Positions 35,474 to 44,134 of a stretch of DNA of 64,000 nt are shown piece by piece (position 1 is the stretch's first letter; every line of letters begins with the position of its first letter). The position numbers were made by a program, and so were the translations under genes. Under the pieces are notes generated by a model, which saw only the letters and a program-made list of their open reading frames with translations, had not been told where the DNA came from and did no database searches. This stretch comes from DATHZQ01 sp963823505 (GTDB lineage Bacteria; Actinomycetota; Acidimicrobiia; Spongiisociales; UBA5794), in NCBI GenBank assembly GCA_963823505.1, contig CAWGLY010000005.1:620001-684000 (forward strand). Direction: 5' to 3'.

Positions 35474-36318
35474 GCTGGCTCACCGCACCCTTCGAGCTGG
35501 CGTTCCAGCAGCGGGCGCTGGTGGGGGGGTCGCTCGCCGCGATTGCTCTTGCCGTGGTCGGCACCTGGGTCGTGATTCGCGGCATGACCTTCCTCGGAGA
35601 CGCATTGGTCCACGGCATCATTCCCGGAATTGCCCTTGCCGTGCTCCTCGACTTCAACACGCTGCTCGGTGCTGCAATCGCCGCAGTGGTGATGGTCTTC
35701 GGCATCAACCTGGTGCACCGCCAGACCACGTTCTCGGAAGACACCGGCATCGGGTTGCTCTTCGTGGGCATGCTCGGCCTCGGCGTGATCCTCATCTCCC
35801 GCACTGCCTCCTACACGGGAAGCCTGACGGGCATCCTGTTTGGGGATGCGCTCGGCGTCAACGACAACGACATCAAGGTGCTTGCGGCGGTGACCGCGGT
35901 TGCGGTGACGGTGACGGCACTGCTCTACCGCCCGTTCCTGGTGCTCGCCTTCAACGAGCAGAAGGCCCAGCTGCTGGGTCTGCGGCCGCGGCTGGCGCAC
36001 GGCGCGATGCTGGCCCTCATTGCGGTCGCGATCATCGGGTCGTTCCAGACGGTCGGGACTCTCCTCGTCTTCGGATTGCTGGTGGGTCCGCCCGCTACGG
36101 CGGCCCTGCTCGTCCGCCGGGTGCCTTTGATGATGGCAATGGCCGCATTCATCGGCGTCGTGTCCGTGGTGGTCGGCCTCGTGATCAGTTTCCACGCCAA
36201 CACTTCGGGATCGGCCACGATGGCGGTCGTCCCCATCGTTCTGTTCTTCCTGGTGCTCACCTTCCGCTCGGTCACCGAACACGGCCGCACCGTCCATCCC
36301 GACGTCCGCGTGAAGTAG
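35470..36318 (+). CDS. znuB: Zinc ABC transporter permease
   Basis: ABC-3 family membrane subunit, 282 residues with about eight helices. The start is GTG overlapping the znuA stop. Characteristic segments: TWVVIRGMTFLGDALVHGIIPG and DTGIGLLFVGMLGLGVIL, plus FNEQKAQLLGLRP, the loop contacting the ATPase. With ZnuA and the divergently encoded ZnuC it completes the importer. Confidence 0.92.
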   Translation: MSWLTAPFELAFQQRALVGGSLAAIALAVVGTWVVIRGMTFLGDALVHGIIPGIALAVLLDFNTLLGAAIAAVVMVFGINLVHRQTTFSEDTGIGLLFVGMLGLGVILISRTASYTGSLTGILFGDALGVNDNDIKVLAAVTAVAVTVTALLYRPFLVLAFNEQKAQLLGLRPRLAHGAMLALIAVAIIGSFQTVGTLLVFGLLVGPPATAALLVRRVPLMMAMAAFIGVVSVVVGLVISFHANTSGSATMAVVPIVLFFLVLTFRSVTEHGRTVHPDVRVK

Positions 36319-36360
36319 CGTTGCGGCATCGCACCGACCATTTTCCAGCGCCGCCCCGAC

Positions 36361-36717
36361 ATGGACATTGCGGATTTGAACGAGCTCTTCACCGCGGCGT
36401 GGGGCCATCCGAAACCGGGCTACGAGCGGATCTTCGACCATAGCTTCACCTGGATCACCGCCGAAGCGGATGCCCGGCTGATCGGGTTCGTCAACGTCGC
36501 ATGGGACGGTGACGTCCACTTCTTCCTGCTCGACACCACGGTCCACCCCGGATGGCAGGGACAGGGTGTGGGCTCCGGGCTGGTGGCAGAAGCCATCGCA
36601 GCCTGCCGGGGGCATGGCGAATGGCTCCACGTCGATGCAGACGACGACATGATGCAGAAGCTCTATGTGCCCGCAGGTTTCACTTCCACGCCGGCCGGCC
36701 TCGTCGACCTGACGTAG
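36361..36717 (+). CDS. GNAT acetyltransferase, small
   Basis: A 118-residue acetyltransferase with the core GNAT elements only: a strand LIGFVNVAWDGDVHFFLLDT, the acetyl-CoA loop VHPGWQGQGVGSGLVAEAI and a terminal strand with EWLHVDADDDMMQKLYVPAG. The compact size is common for this subgroup. The substrate is unknown. It is convergent with trmH. Confidence 0.85.
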   Translation: MDIADLNELFTAAWGHPKPGYERIFDHSFTWITAEADARLIGFVNVAWDGDVHFFLLDTTVHPGWQGQGVGSGLVAEAIAACRGHGEWLHVDADDDMMQKLYVPAGFTSTPAGLVDLT

Positions 36718-36747
36718 GCTCGGCTCGAGCCGAAGCCGCTCAACCGG

Positions 36748-37507
36748 TCACGGCTGCTCGGCTGGACGCAACGCGAACATTGCGACACCCGCGGCGACCG
36801 CAGCGTTGAGACTCTCCACTCCCCCGGCAAGCGGGATCGTGACTCTCACGTCCACGGCCGCGGCAGTGCCGGGGGGCAATCCGTGGGCCTCGTTTCCGAT
36901 GAGCAGAGCAACCGGATGGCGCACGGTGAGGGTCTCTATGTCATCTCCCCCGCGCGACCGTGCCGAATGTCTGCAGGCCGACTGCCTGCAGTGGCTGGAG
37001 GGAGTCCCCTGCGAGCTGCGAGATCCGGTTTCCGAACTGTGTTGCCGCTGCGGCGCGGATCACTTTGGGAGCCCACATGTCCGCCGTGCCAGGGGTGGCA
37101 GCAACGGCAAAGCCAAATGCGGCGGCGGTGCGGATGATCGCACCGGCGTTGCCAGGATCGCGCACGTCCCACAGCACGACCGTGTCGACGGCGGCGATGG
37201 GATCGGCAGCGGGAATGCGCACGACGGCCACCGGCCCGCGGGGATGCTCGGTTCCTGCCAGTTTGCGCAACACCGCGTGACTCACCGGCGTTGCCGGCAG
37301 CCTGGCTTGGCGCACCATCTCGAATGCGGCTTCGTCTCCCTCGAGGGCGAACACCTCGTCGACTTCAGCTCCGAACGCAACAACGTCGGCGAGCTGATGA
37401 GGGCCCTCGACGAGCGTGACCCCTGCAGCCCGCCGCCGACGAGGGTCGTGGAGTTTTGCCAAGTCCACGACCCTGGGGTTACGCGTCGACGTGAGTACTT
37501 GGCTCAC
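36748..37507 (-). pseudogene. TrmH/SpoU rRNA methyltransferase with apparent frameshift
   Basis: SPOUT-fold 2'-O-methyltransferase. The N-terminal substrate-binding region (HDPRRRRAAGVTLVEGPHQL) and motif 1 (VLWDVRDPGNAGAIIRTAAA) are in one frame. After the run of five C (36947-36951, plus strand) the rest continues in another frame: HPVALLIGNEAHGLPP and VTIPLAGGVESLNAAVAAGV, both SAM-knot motifs, to a TGA at 36748-36750. One extra base in the run explains it. As drawn the first frame stops at 36941. Downstream of rplT in the same operon. Confidence 0.82.
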
Positions 37508-37538
37508 GATGTGTTGGTGGGTGTTCGCCCCGGTCGCC

Positions 37539-37898
37539 TCAGTCCGATTGGGCGCCCGCGGCTACCTCGACCAGCGCGGTGAACGCCGCAGGATCGTTGA
37601 CCGCCATCTCAGCCAGCATCTTGCGGTCGACTTCGACCTCTGCGGCCTTGAGACCTGCGATGAGTTGCGAATAGGTGGTGCCGTTCAGCCGGGCGGCGGC
37701 GTTGATCCGCTGGATCCACAGTCTGCGGAACTCACCCTTGCGCGCTCTCCGATCCCGATACGCGTACTGCATCGAGTTGAGCGTCTGCTCCCGCGCGGCG
37801 CGATAGCGGCGGCTCCGTGCCCCGGTGTATCCCGAGGCGCGCTCCATGACCTTGCGGCGCTTTTTCCTGGCATTGACGGCGCGTTTGACTCTCGCCAT
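37539..37898 (-). CDS. rplT: 50S ribosomal protein L20
   Basis: Early assembly protein of the large subunit, 119 residues. Canonical start MARVKRAVNARKKRRKVM and the globular part WIQRINAAARLNGTTYSQLI. It follows rpmI by 12 bases in the infC-rpmI-rplT operon. In other bacteria L20 represses this operon, but no L20-binding mimic is evident here. Confidence 0.97.
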   Translation of the reverse strand: MARVKRAVNARKKRRKVMERASGYTGARSRRYRAAREQTLNSMQYAYRDRRARKGEFRRLWIQRINAAARLNGTTYSQLIAGLKAAEVEVDRKMLAEMAVNDPAAFTALVEVAAGAQSD

Positions 37899-37910
37899 GG
37901 GTTGACCTCT

Positions 37911-38105
37911 CTACCGTCCGAGCAGGCGTGCGGCCCGCTTCGCATTCCCACCGGTGAGGGTCGCCTCACCGTCGACGCGGCGCCAACGGCGTGCGTTCTT
38001 CTTGTGTCGGTTGTGGCCACGCCACGCCTTCTCGTGCCGGATCTTGCCCGATCCGGTCACCTTGTAGCGTTTCGCTGCACCCTTGTGCGTCTTCTGTTTC
38101 GGCAC
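37911..38105 (-). CDS. rpmI: 50S ribosomal protein L35
   Basis: A 64-residue basic protein beginning PKQKTHKGAAKRYKVTGSGK. The start is GTG at 38105, preceded by AGGAGTG; the open frame continues upstream but lacks similarity. It lies between infC and rplT as in most bacteria. Confidence 0.96.
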   Translation of the reverse strand: MPKQKTHKGAAKRYKVTGSGKIRHEKAWRGHNRHKKNARRWRRVDGEATLTGGNAKRAARLLGR

Positions 38106-38131
38106 GTTTCTCACACTCCTGGCCGGTGCTG

Positions 38132-38710
38132 TCACTCGTCGCTGTCGACGTTTCCGGCGTCTTTTGACTCTGGTTCATGCGCCTCTTGGCTGCGAGCTCG
38201 TCTCACCGGGGCCAGCACCATCGTCATCTGACGCCCTTCCAACCGGGGCATCGTCTCGACGGTGCCGAGGTCTCCGATATCTTCCACGAGTTGCTGCAAG
38301 ATCCCACGCCCGATCTCCGGGTGCGTGACCTCGCGGCCTCGGAACCGCATCGTCACCTTGACTTTGTCGCCTTCACCGAGGAATCGTTCAACTCGTTTGC
38401 GCTTCACGTCGAAGTCGTTGGACGAGATCTTGGGTCGGAATTGGACTTCCTTGATCACCGTCCTCGTCTGCTTCTTGCGTGCCTCGCGTGCTTTGACGGA
38501 TTGTTCGTATTTGTACTTCCCGTAGTCCATCATGCGGACGACGGGCGGCCGAGCGTTGGCTGCGACCTCGACGAGGTCGAGACCAAGCTGATCGGCAAGC
38601 CAGCGAGCTTCTTCGATCGACTTGACGCCGATCTGCTCGCCGTCCGGGTCGACGAGGCGCACCTCGCGCGAACGAATCTTGTCGTTGACCCTCGGTTCTC
38701 TGCTGGTGAT
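38132..38710 (-). CDS. infC: Translation initiation factor IF-3, ATC start
   Basis: Prevents premature subunit joining and checks the start codon. Family similarity begins with TSREPRVNDKIRSREVRLVD, upstream of the first GTG at 38662. The only fitting start is ATC at 38710, six bases behind a perfect GGAGGT. Rare start codons (ATT/ATC) are the known basis of IF-3 autoregulation. This gives 192 residues with the N-domain, linker (KYKYEQSVKAREARKKQ) and C-domain (KVKVTMRFRGREVTHPEIG). Confidence 0.93.
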   Translation of the reverse strand: MTSREPRVNDKIRSREVRLVDPDGEQIGVKSIEEARWLADQLGLDLVEVAANARPPVVRMMDYGKYKYEQSVKAREARKKQTRTVIKEVQFRPKISSNDFDVKRKRVERFLGEGDKVKVTMRFRGREVTHPEIGRGILQQLVEDIGDLGTVETMPRLEGRQMTMVLAPVRRARSQEAHEPESKDAGNVDSDE

Positions 38711-38787
38711 TGCGGGACCTCCATGAGGTGGCTATTCGTGCGGACACCCGACGATGTCGGAGTCTTGCGACCCCAACACCCAAAAGA

Positions 38788-38807
38788 GGCAGCACAAAGG
38801 TGCTGCC
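38788..38807 (-). terminator. Terminator-like hairpin in the infC leader
   Basis: GGCAGCAC and GTGCTGCC form an 8-bp stem with a 4-base loop; on the minus strand it is followed by TCTTTT. It lies about 80 bases upstream of the infC start, so it could be an attenuator of the infC-rpmI-rplT operon or the end of an upstream transcript. Both readings are inference. Confidence 0.45.
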
Positions 38808-38928
38808 ACTCGTGGTGTCGACCTCGGCACGCCTGCGACGGCGGCCGGGTGGGAAGCAGCGCCTCCACTTGGTGTCGGTTGTGAGCGGAGTATAGGTGAC
38901 CTGAAATCGGGCGGGTGCCCGCCGTGTG

Positions 38929-39408
38929 CTACGAACCGGCCTGCGCCTCGATCTGTCGGAGCAGCAACGCCGTGCGCACGACCGCTTCGGCCGCCTCCGC
39001 GCCCTTGTTGGCCGGGCCGGGTGCGGAGCGTACCCGCGCCTGTTCCGGGTCGCGCACCGTCAAGATGCCAAACGCCACAGGCTTGCCGGTCTCGAGCATC
39101 ACTTGCTGCAAGCCCTCCGAAGCCCGGTGGGCCACGTGCTCGTAGTGGTCGGTGTCACCGAGGATCACCGCGCCGAGGGCGACCACGCCGTCATGCGTCG
39201 CAGCCAGCGCTCTCGCAATCAGCGGAAGTTCGAACGCACCGGGGACGTCGACGACCGTGACGTCCGCAACCCCGGCGCCGGTCAGCCATTCAAGTGCTCC
39301 ATCACGCAGCCCACTCGTGACCGGATCGTTGAACGTTGCCCTGGCCACCGCAACCCGCAGCCCCGACCCATCAACGGATTCATGCGGTGCGGCCGCATCG
39401 AGCTTCAT
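38929..39408 (-). CDS. ribH: 6,7-dimethyl-8-ribityllumazine synthase
   Basis: Penultimate enzyme of riboflavin synthesis, 159 residues, forming icosahedral or pentameric shells. Substrate-binding segments: ARATFNDPVTSGL, VDVPGAFELPLIARALA, ALGAVILGDTDHYEHVAH (catalytic histidine) and VAFGILTVRDPEQA. The start overlaps the ribBA stop (ATGA). Last gene of the FMN-riboswitch operon. Confidence 0.96.
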   Translation of the reverse strand: MKLDAAAPHESVDGSGLRVAVARATFNDPVTSGLRDGALEWLTGAGVADVTVVDVPGAFELPLIARALAATHDGVVALGAVILGDTDHYEHVAHRASEGLQQVMLETGKPVAFGILTVRDPEQARVRSAPGPANKGAEAAEAVVRTALLLRQIEAQAGS

Positions 39409-40610
39409 GGGGTGTCGCCCATGACGTGGCCAAGCTTGCTGCGCTTCGTTTCCAAATAGCGGACATTGAACGGTCCGACGCCGGCAACATGCGAGAGCCG
39501 CTCGACGACATCGATGCCGTAGAGCTCGAGCTGGCGCTGCTTTTCGGGGTTGTTCGTCATGAGCCGCACGCTCGACACCTTGAGGTTGGCCAGGATCTGG
39601 GCCTCGAGAGCAAACGAACGCAGATCGGCGCCGAACCCGAGGGCGTGGTTGGCTTCGACCGTGTCGTGGCCCTCGTCCTGCAGCCGATACGCCGAGAGCT
39701 TGTTCAACAGCCCGATCCCCCTGCCCTCGTGGGATCGGTTATAGACGATGATGCCCTCGCCTTCATCGGAAATGCGCTGCATCGCCGCCAGGAGTTGAGC
39801 GCGGCAGTCGCATCGTTGCGAACCGAGAACGTCACCCGTGAAGCACTCCGAATGCACCCGCGTCAGCACCGCCTCCCGCCCTGCCACCTCACCCATCACC
39901 AGCGCGACGTGCTCGGAACCATCGAGCTTGGATCGGAAGCCGACGGCGCGAAACTCGCCGTAATCCGTCGGCAGCGCCGCCTCGGCTTCACGGCGGACGA
40001 CCGCCTCGGTCGCCCATCGATGCGTAACGAGCTCGCTGATGGACAGCAGCGGGATGTCGTGCTCGGCCCCGAACTCCACCAGGCGCCGCCCCCGCATCAT
40101 GGTGCCATCGTCCTCGACCAACTCGCAGAGGACGCCGGCCGGGGTGATGTCTGCGAGTCTGCACAAGTCGACAGCGGCCTCCGTGTGGCCCGGGCGTGCC
40201 AGCACACCGCCTCGGGTGTAGCGCAGCGGGAACACGTGCCCAGGCCTGGCGAAGTCGGTGGGCCCGTATCGCCGATCTGCCAGCGCGTTGATGGTCGCGG
40301 CCCGATCCGACGCCGAGATTCCCGTCGTGGTGGCGCCGGCGAGATCAACCGAGATCGTGAAGGCGGTGTGATAGGACTCGGTGTTCTGCTGCACCATCAA
40401 CGGCAGTGCCAGCTCATCGAGCCGATCACCCTCGAGGGGCACACAAATGAGGCCGCTGGTGTGCCGGACCATGAAGGCGATCTGCTCCGGTGTTGCGGCG
40501 GCCGCCGCCACGATCAAGTCCCCTTCGTTTTCGCGTTCTTCGTCGTCGACAACGAGCACGAACCCACCGGCGGCCATCGCCGCTACAGCCCTCTCGACAG
40601 CGCCGGTCAC
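39405..40610 (-). CDS. ribBA: Bifunctional DHBP synthase / GTP cyclohydrolase II
   Basis: Supplies both precursors of the flavin ring. 401 residues from the GTG at 40610, which overlaps the ribE stop (GTGA). RibB domain: VVDDEERENEGDLIVAA and YTRGGVLARPGHTEAAVDL. RibA domain: zinc ligands in SECFTGDVLGSQRCDCRAQL and GTP-binding NRSHEGRGIGLLNKL. The open frame runs further upstream without similarity. Confidence 0.95.
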   Translation of the reverse strand: MTGAVERAVAAMAAGGFVLVVDDEERENEGDLIVAAAAATPEQIAFMVRHTSGLICVPLEGDRLDELALPLMVQQNTESYHTAFTISVDLAGATTTGISASDRAATINALADRRYGPTDFARPGHVFPLRYTRGGVLARPGHTEAAVDLCRLADITPAGVLCELVEDDGTMMRGRRLVEFGAEHDIPLLSISELVTHRWATEAVVRREAEAALPTDYGEFRAVGFRSKLDGSEHVALVMGEVAGREAVLTRVHSECFTGDVLGSQRCDCRAQLLAAMQRISDEGEGIIVYNRSHEGRGIGLLNKLSAYRLQDEGHDTVEANHALGFGADLRSFALEAQILANLKVSSVRLMTNNPEKQRQLELYGIDVVERLSHVAGVGPFNVRYLETKRSKLGHVMGDTP

Positions 40611-41212
40611 GATCTCATCCCCATCAGCCGCTCGACGTATTTGGCGATCACGTCCATCTCCAGGTTGACTCGATCTCCCACCCCACGGTGGCCGAGCACG
40701 GTGACCTCGAGCGTGTGAGGAATCAGCACGATCTCGAACCACTGCGGGTCGCCTGGGCCGGCAACGGCCGTCACCGTGAGGCTCACACCGTCGACGGTGA
40801 TGGAGCCCTTCTCGACCACGTAGCGGCCCAGATCACCTGGAATCTCGATGCGGATGCGCTTGGCCGAACCCTCTTCCTCGATGGCGGCCAGCACGCCGAC
40901 ACCATCGACGTGGCCTTGCACGACATGACCATCAAATCGCCCATCGCCCGCCATCGGGCGCTCCAGGTCGACCGCCACTCCCGCCTGCTGCTCACCCAGG
41001 TTGCTTCGGTCGAGCGTCTCCTGCACGACGTCGAACGCCACCCTGCTCCCGTCGACCGTGACTGCCGTCAGACAGACACCGTTGACCGCAACCGAGTCCC
41101 CCATCTCGAGTCCAGGGGCCGTCGCAGGTGCGTCCACAACGAGCCGCCTTCCCGCGGGAGACGGCGCCACCTCCACGATGGTCCCCAGCTCGGTGACGAT
41201 CCCGGTGAACAT
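40607..41212 (-). CDS. ribE: Riboflavin synthase alpha chain
   Basis: Dismutates two lumazines to riboflavin. 201 residues, start MFTGIVTELGTIV, with the two lumazine-binding barrels: GDSVAVNGVCLTAV and later EKGSITVDGVSLTVTAV. The start shares one base with the ribD stop (TGATG). Confidence 0.96.
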   Translation of the reverse strand: MFTGIVTELGTIVEVAPSPAGRRLVVDAPATAPGLEMGDSVAVNGVCLTAVTVDGSRVAFDVVQETLDRSNLGEQQAGVAVDLERPMAGDGRFDGHVVQGHVDGVGVLAAIEEEGSAKRIRIEIPGDLGRYVVEKGSITVDGVSLTVTAVAGPGDPQWFEIVLIPHTLEVTVLGHRGVGDRVNLEMDVIAKYVERLMGMRS

Positions 41213-42306
41213 CAGCTCACCACCCGTGCCGTGATCTTGACGTCGCCGCCGAGGGCCTCGACGTCCAAGATCTCGAGATCCGTTGCGTCGGACAGCGTCG
41301 CCCACACTCCGGAGAAGGCGGGAAAACCGGTACCTCCTGCCAGCTTCGCACCGAGGTACATCACGACCCTGTCGACCAAACCGGCGGCGAGAAAGGCAGC
41401 AGCGATGGTTGGCCCGCCTTCGACCATGACGTCGAGAAAGCCTCGTGACCCGAGGTCCTTGACCGCGGCGTCGAGATCTGCAGCCGCATCGCCCCCGAGC
41501 GCAACGAGCTCTGCGCCAGGCGGTTCGTCTCCCAAGATCTCGTAGCGGTAGATGAGCGGCTTGCGTCCATAGACCTCGGCCGTCCGGGGTAGTGGGGAGG
41601 CACCTGCGATGATCACCGGCCGTGGCTGGCGGTGGACCACGTCACCTAGCCGCACGTCCAGACGAGGGTTGTCCGTCCGCAGTGTCCCTGCACCCACCAC
41701 GACCGCATCGCTGCTGCGCCGCAACTCGTGAGCGCTCTGCCGGGCCGCTTCACCGGTGATCCACTGCGAGGATCCGTCCGCGGCAGCCACCTGGCCATCG
41801 AGGGTTGCTGCCAGCTTGAGCGTGATCAACGGCCTGCCGGTCCGCCTGTGGTGGAAATACCCGGGGTCGAGCTGCTCCCCCGCCACCGGCGCCACCTCGG
41901 TGACGACATCGATACCGGCGGCCCGCAACGCATCGACGCCGGCACCGGCGACACGGGGGTCGGGATCTCCGGCGGCAACAACGACTTTGGCAACTCGTGC
42001 GGCAACAAGTGCGTCGACGCAGGGCGGTGTCCGGCCGTGATGGCTGCACGGCTCGAGCGTCACGTAGACGGTCGAGCCTGCCGCCAGCGGGCCTGCCTGG
42101 GCCAGCGCGACAATCTCGGCATGGGATTCCCCGGCCTGCTGGTGGGCACCTTCACCGACGACGGCGCCGTCGGCCGACACCACAACGGCGCCAACCCTCG
42201 GGTTGGGGTGGGGATGGAACTGCCGCGCCAAGTCCAGCGCCCTTTTCAGGTGCGCCTCGCTGCGCCGGAACCCGGCTGAGTTGTCAGAACGCGCGCGATT
42301 CGACAC
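41212..42306 (-). CDS. ribD: Riboflavin-specific deaminase/reductase
   Basis: Bifunctional pyrimidine deaminase and 5-amino-6-(5-phosphoribosylamino)uracil reductase, 364 residues. Deaminase zinc site: GESHAEIVAL and VTLEPCSHHGRTPPC. Reductase domain: LKLAATLDGQVAAADGSSQW and VMVEGGPTIAAAFL. First gene of the rib operon and directly downstream of the FMN riboswitch. Confidence 0.95.
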   Translation of the reverse strand: MSNRARSDNSAGFRRSEAHLKRALDLARQFHPHPNPRVGAVVVSADGAVVGEGAHQQAGESHAEIVALAQAGPLAAGSTVYVTLEPCSHHGRTPPCVDALVAARVAKVVVAAGDPDPRVAGAGVDALRAAGIDVVTEVAPVAGEQLDPGYFHHRRTGRPLITLKLAATLDGQVAAADGSSQWITGEAARQSAHELRRSSDAVVVGAGTLRTDNPRLDVRLGDVVHRQPRPVIIAGASPLPRTAEVYGRKPLIYRYEILGDEPPGAELVALGGDAAADLDAAVKDLGSRGFLDVMVEGGPTIAAAFLAAGLVDRVVMYLGAKLAGGTGFPAFSGVWATLSDATDLEILDVEALGGDVKITARVVS

Positions 42307-42317
42307 AGCGCCCTCCT

Positions 42318-42423
42318 TCTACATACCGGACTCTCACCGTCGGCCCCGGAATTCCACCGGGTCAACCCATATCTGGGGTCGCGGACTGTCACCGCCGGTC
42401 GGGATTTTCACCCTGCCCTGAAG
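42318..42423 (-). ncRNA. FMN riboswitch (RFN element)
   Basis: On the minus strand the conserved blocks are present in order: TCAGGGCAGGGTGAAAATCC, GACCGGCGGTGACAGTCCGC, a variable arm, then GACGGTGAGAGTCCGG. It lies 12 bases ahead of ribD and would reduce rib operon expression when FMN is plentiful, through transcription termination or start-site masking. No strong terminator is seen after it, so translational control is more likely. Confidence 0.95.
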
Positions 42424-42474
42424 GGGGCTTCTTGGTACACCAAGTCTAGGCCAGGCCCGGGGCGGTGTTCTCCG

Positions 42475-43404
42475 TCATCCGAGACGCCGGTCGATCTGAT
42501 AGTTGGAGCCCGGCTGGCGTTTGGCGAACTCTTTCATCTCGGCGGCGATCGCCGACGCCTCCCACACCGAGGCCAGTGGTCGGTGCTCGTTCCACGCCAC
42601 ACCGATCGACAGTGTCGCAATCCCGAACCGGCGCAGCTCGCCACGCCGGTCCTCGGTCTCGATCCAGCCGCGCACGGCATCCTCAGGGTCGTAGAACGAG
42701 CCGATGCCTTCGTCCCAGAGACGTATCGTCTCGCTGCAATACGCATCGACCTCGTCGGGCTGGATGACCGCCACAAAGTCGTCTCCGCCGATGTGGCCGA
42801 GAAAAGTCGTCGACGACGCAATCCGCGCCGCCGACCCGCGGAGGCACGCCACACAGAACGCGATCACGCCGTCGCCGCGCAAGAACCCGTACGAATCATT
42901 GAATGCTTTGAAGTCCCCGATATCCACGTGGAGCACGGCAACAGCACCTCCCGCCAGTAGCCTGCGGTCGATCTCAGCTGTGATCCCTGCGTTTCCCGGC
43001 AACCCTGTGAGCGGTGAGAGATCCCGCAGCTGGCGTGCGCGCCGCAGCACGGTGCCGATGCGGGCGACCAGTTCCTCGGGCTCGAACGGTTTTACGACGA
43101 AGTCGTCTGCACCTGAGCGCAGCGCATGCACCCTGGTGTCGAGCCGATCCTCGGCGGTGATGACGATGAGCGGCACCGATGCGGTGTCCCGGTCGGTGGC
43201 AACGCGGCGCAGCACGTCAAAACCACCACCCCCGGGCATGTCGGTGTCCAGCAGGATGAGGTCCGGAGTGTCCTGCAGGAGCGATGCGTACGTCCCTGCG
43301 GCGTCTTGCGCAACCGACACGGTGAATCCGCTCTGCTCCAGGTGCACGCTGAGATATGTGACGAGATCGTGGTCGTCGTCGACTACGAGTATGTGATCCC
43401 TCAT
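42475..43404 (-). CDS. Response regulator with GGDEF domain (GGDDF variant)
   Basis: 309 residues. The receiver domain (1-120) has the acidic pocket VVDDDHD, the phosphorylation site in LILLDTDMPGGGG, VITAED and the lysine of VVKPFEP. The C-terminal GGDEF-type domain starts DLSPLTGLPGNAGI and has GHIGGDDFVAVIQ at the active site, one residue away from the GGDEF/GGEEF consensus; no RxxD inhibitory site is apparent. It may make cyclic di-GMP, bind GTP, or be inactive. No partner histidine kinase is adjacent. Confidence 0.85.
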   Translation of the reverse strand: MRDHILVVDDDHDLVTYLSVHLEQSGFTVSVAQDAAGTYASLLQDTPDLILLDTDMPGGGGFDVLRRVATDRDTASVPLIVITAEDRLDTRVHALRSGADDFVVKPFEPEELVARIGTVLRRARQLRDLSPLTGLPGNAGITAEIDRRLLAGGAVAVLHVDIGDFKAFNDSYGFLRGDGVIAFCVACLRGSAARIASSTTFLGHIGGDDFVAVIQPDEVDAYCSETIRLWDEGIGSFYDPEDAVRGWIETEDRRGELRRFGIATLSIGVAWNEHRPLASVWEASAIAAEMKEFAKRQPGSNYQIDRRLG

Positions 43405-43449
43405 CGGCCTCCTGCCGGGCGGACTTCCGACGCACCGGCACGGGTGCCG

Positions 43450-44133
43450 TCACGCCTCGTCGTACGGCTCCGCTGCACGACGCAGTTCAGCGACGGCGGC
43501 AACGGGATCCGGTGCGTGGAATACCGCGCTGCCGGCGACGAACACGTCGGCGCCCGCCTCCCGTGCGGCTCGAATCGTGCTGGACCCGATACCGCCATCG
43601 ATCTGTATATCGACCGGAAGGGCGCGGGAGTCAATGAATTTTCTGGCAGCCTCGAGTTTGGGCAACACCCCGTCGATGAAGGTCTGGCCGCCAAACCCGG
43701 GTTGCACGGACATGATCAACACCATGTCGCACAACTCTACGTATGGCTCCAAGGCGGCAAACGGCGTCGGCGGGTTCACCACGAGACCAAAACCCAACCC
43801 CTCACCGCGTGCGCGATCGGCCACAGACGTCGGGTCCGGGTGAGCTTCGATGTGCACGGTGACGAGGTCGGCCCCGGCTCCCCGCAGCGCGGGGAGATAT
43901 GTCTCGGGGTTCGTCATCATCAGGTGACAGTCGAACGTCAGGTCTGTGACCGGGCGGATCGAGCGGATGATCGGGACCCCGAACGAGATATTGGGGACGA
44001 AGTGACCGTCCATCACATCGATGTGCAACATGTCGACGGAGTCGGCCACCAACTCGATCTGCTCACCAAGCTTGCTGAAATCGGCGGCAAGGATTGAAGG
44101 GGCGATGCGGACGGGCTTGATCACCAGCATCAA
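43450..44133 (-). CDS. rpe: Ribulose-phosphate 3-epimerase
   Basis: Pentose phosphate/Calvin-type epimerase of 227 residues. Markers: IAPSILAADFSKLGEQI, MLHIDVMDGHFVPNISFG (metal ligands His and Asp), HLMMTNPETYLP, VNPPTPFAAL, MSVQPGFGGQTFID and VDGGI-like IQIDGGIGSSTI. The second ATG may be the true start. Confidence 0.96.
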   Translation of the reverse strand: MMLVIKPVRIAPSILAADFSKLGEQIELVADSVDMLHIDVMDGHFVPNISFGVPIIRSIRPVTDLTFDCHLMMTNPETYLPALRGAGADLVTVHIEAHPDPTSVADRARGEGLGFGLVVNPPTPFAALEPYVELCDMVLIMSVQPGFGGQTFIDGVLPKLEAARKFIDSRALPVDIQIDGGIGSSTIRAAREAGADVFVAGSAVFHAPDPVAAVAELRRAAEPYDEA

Positions 44134-44134
44134 T

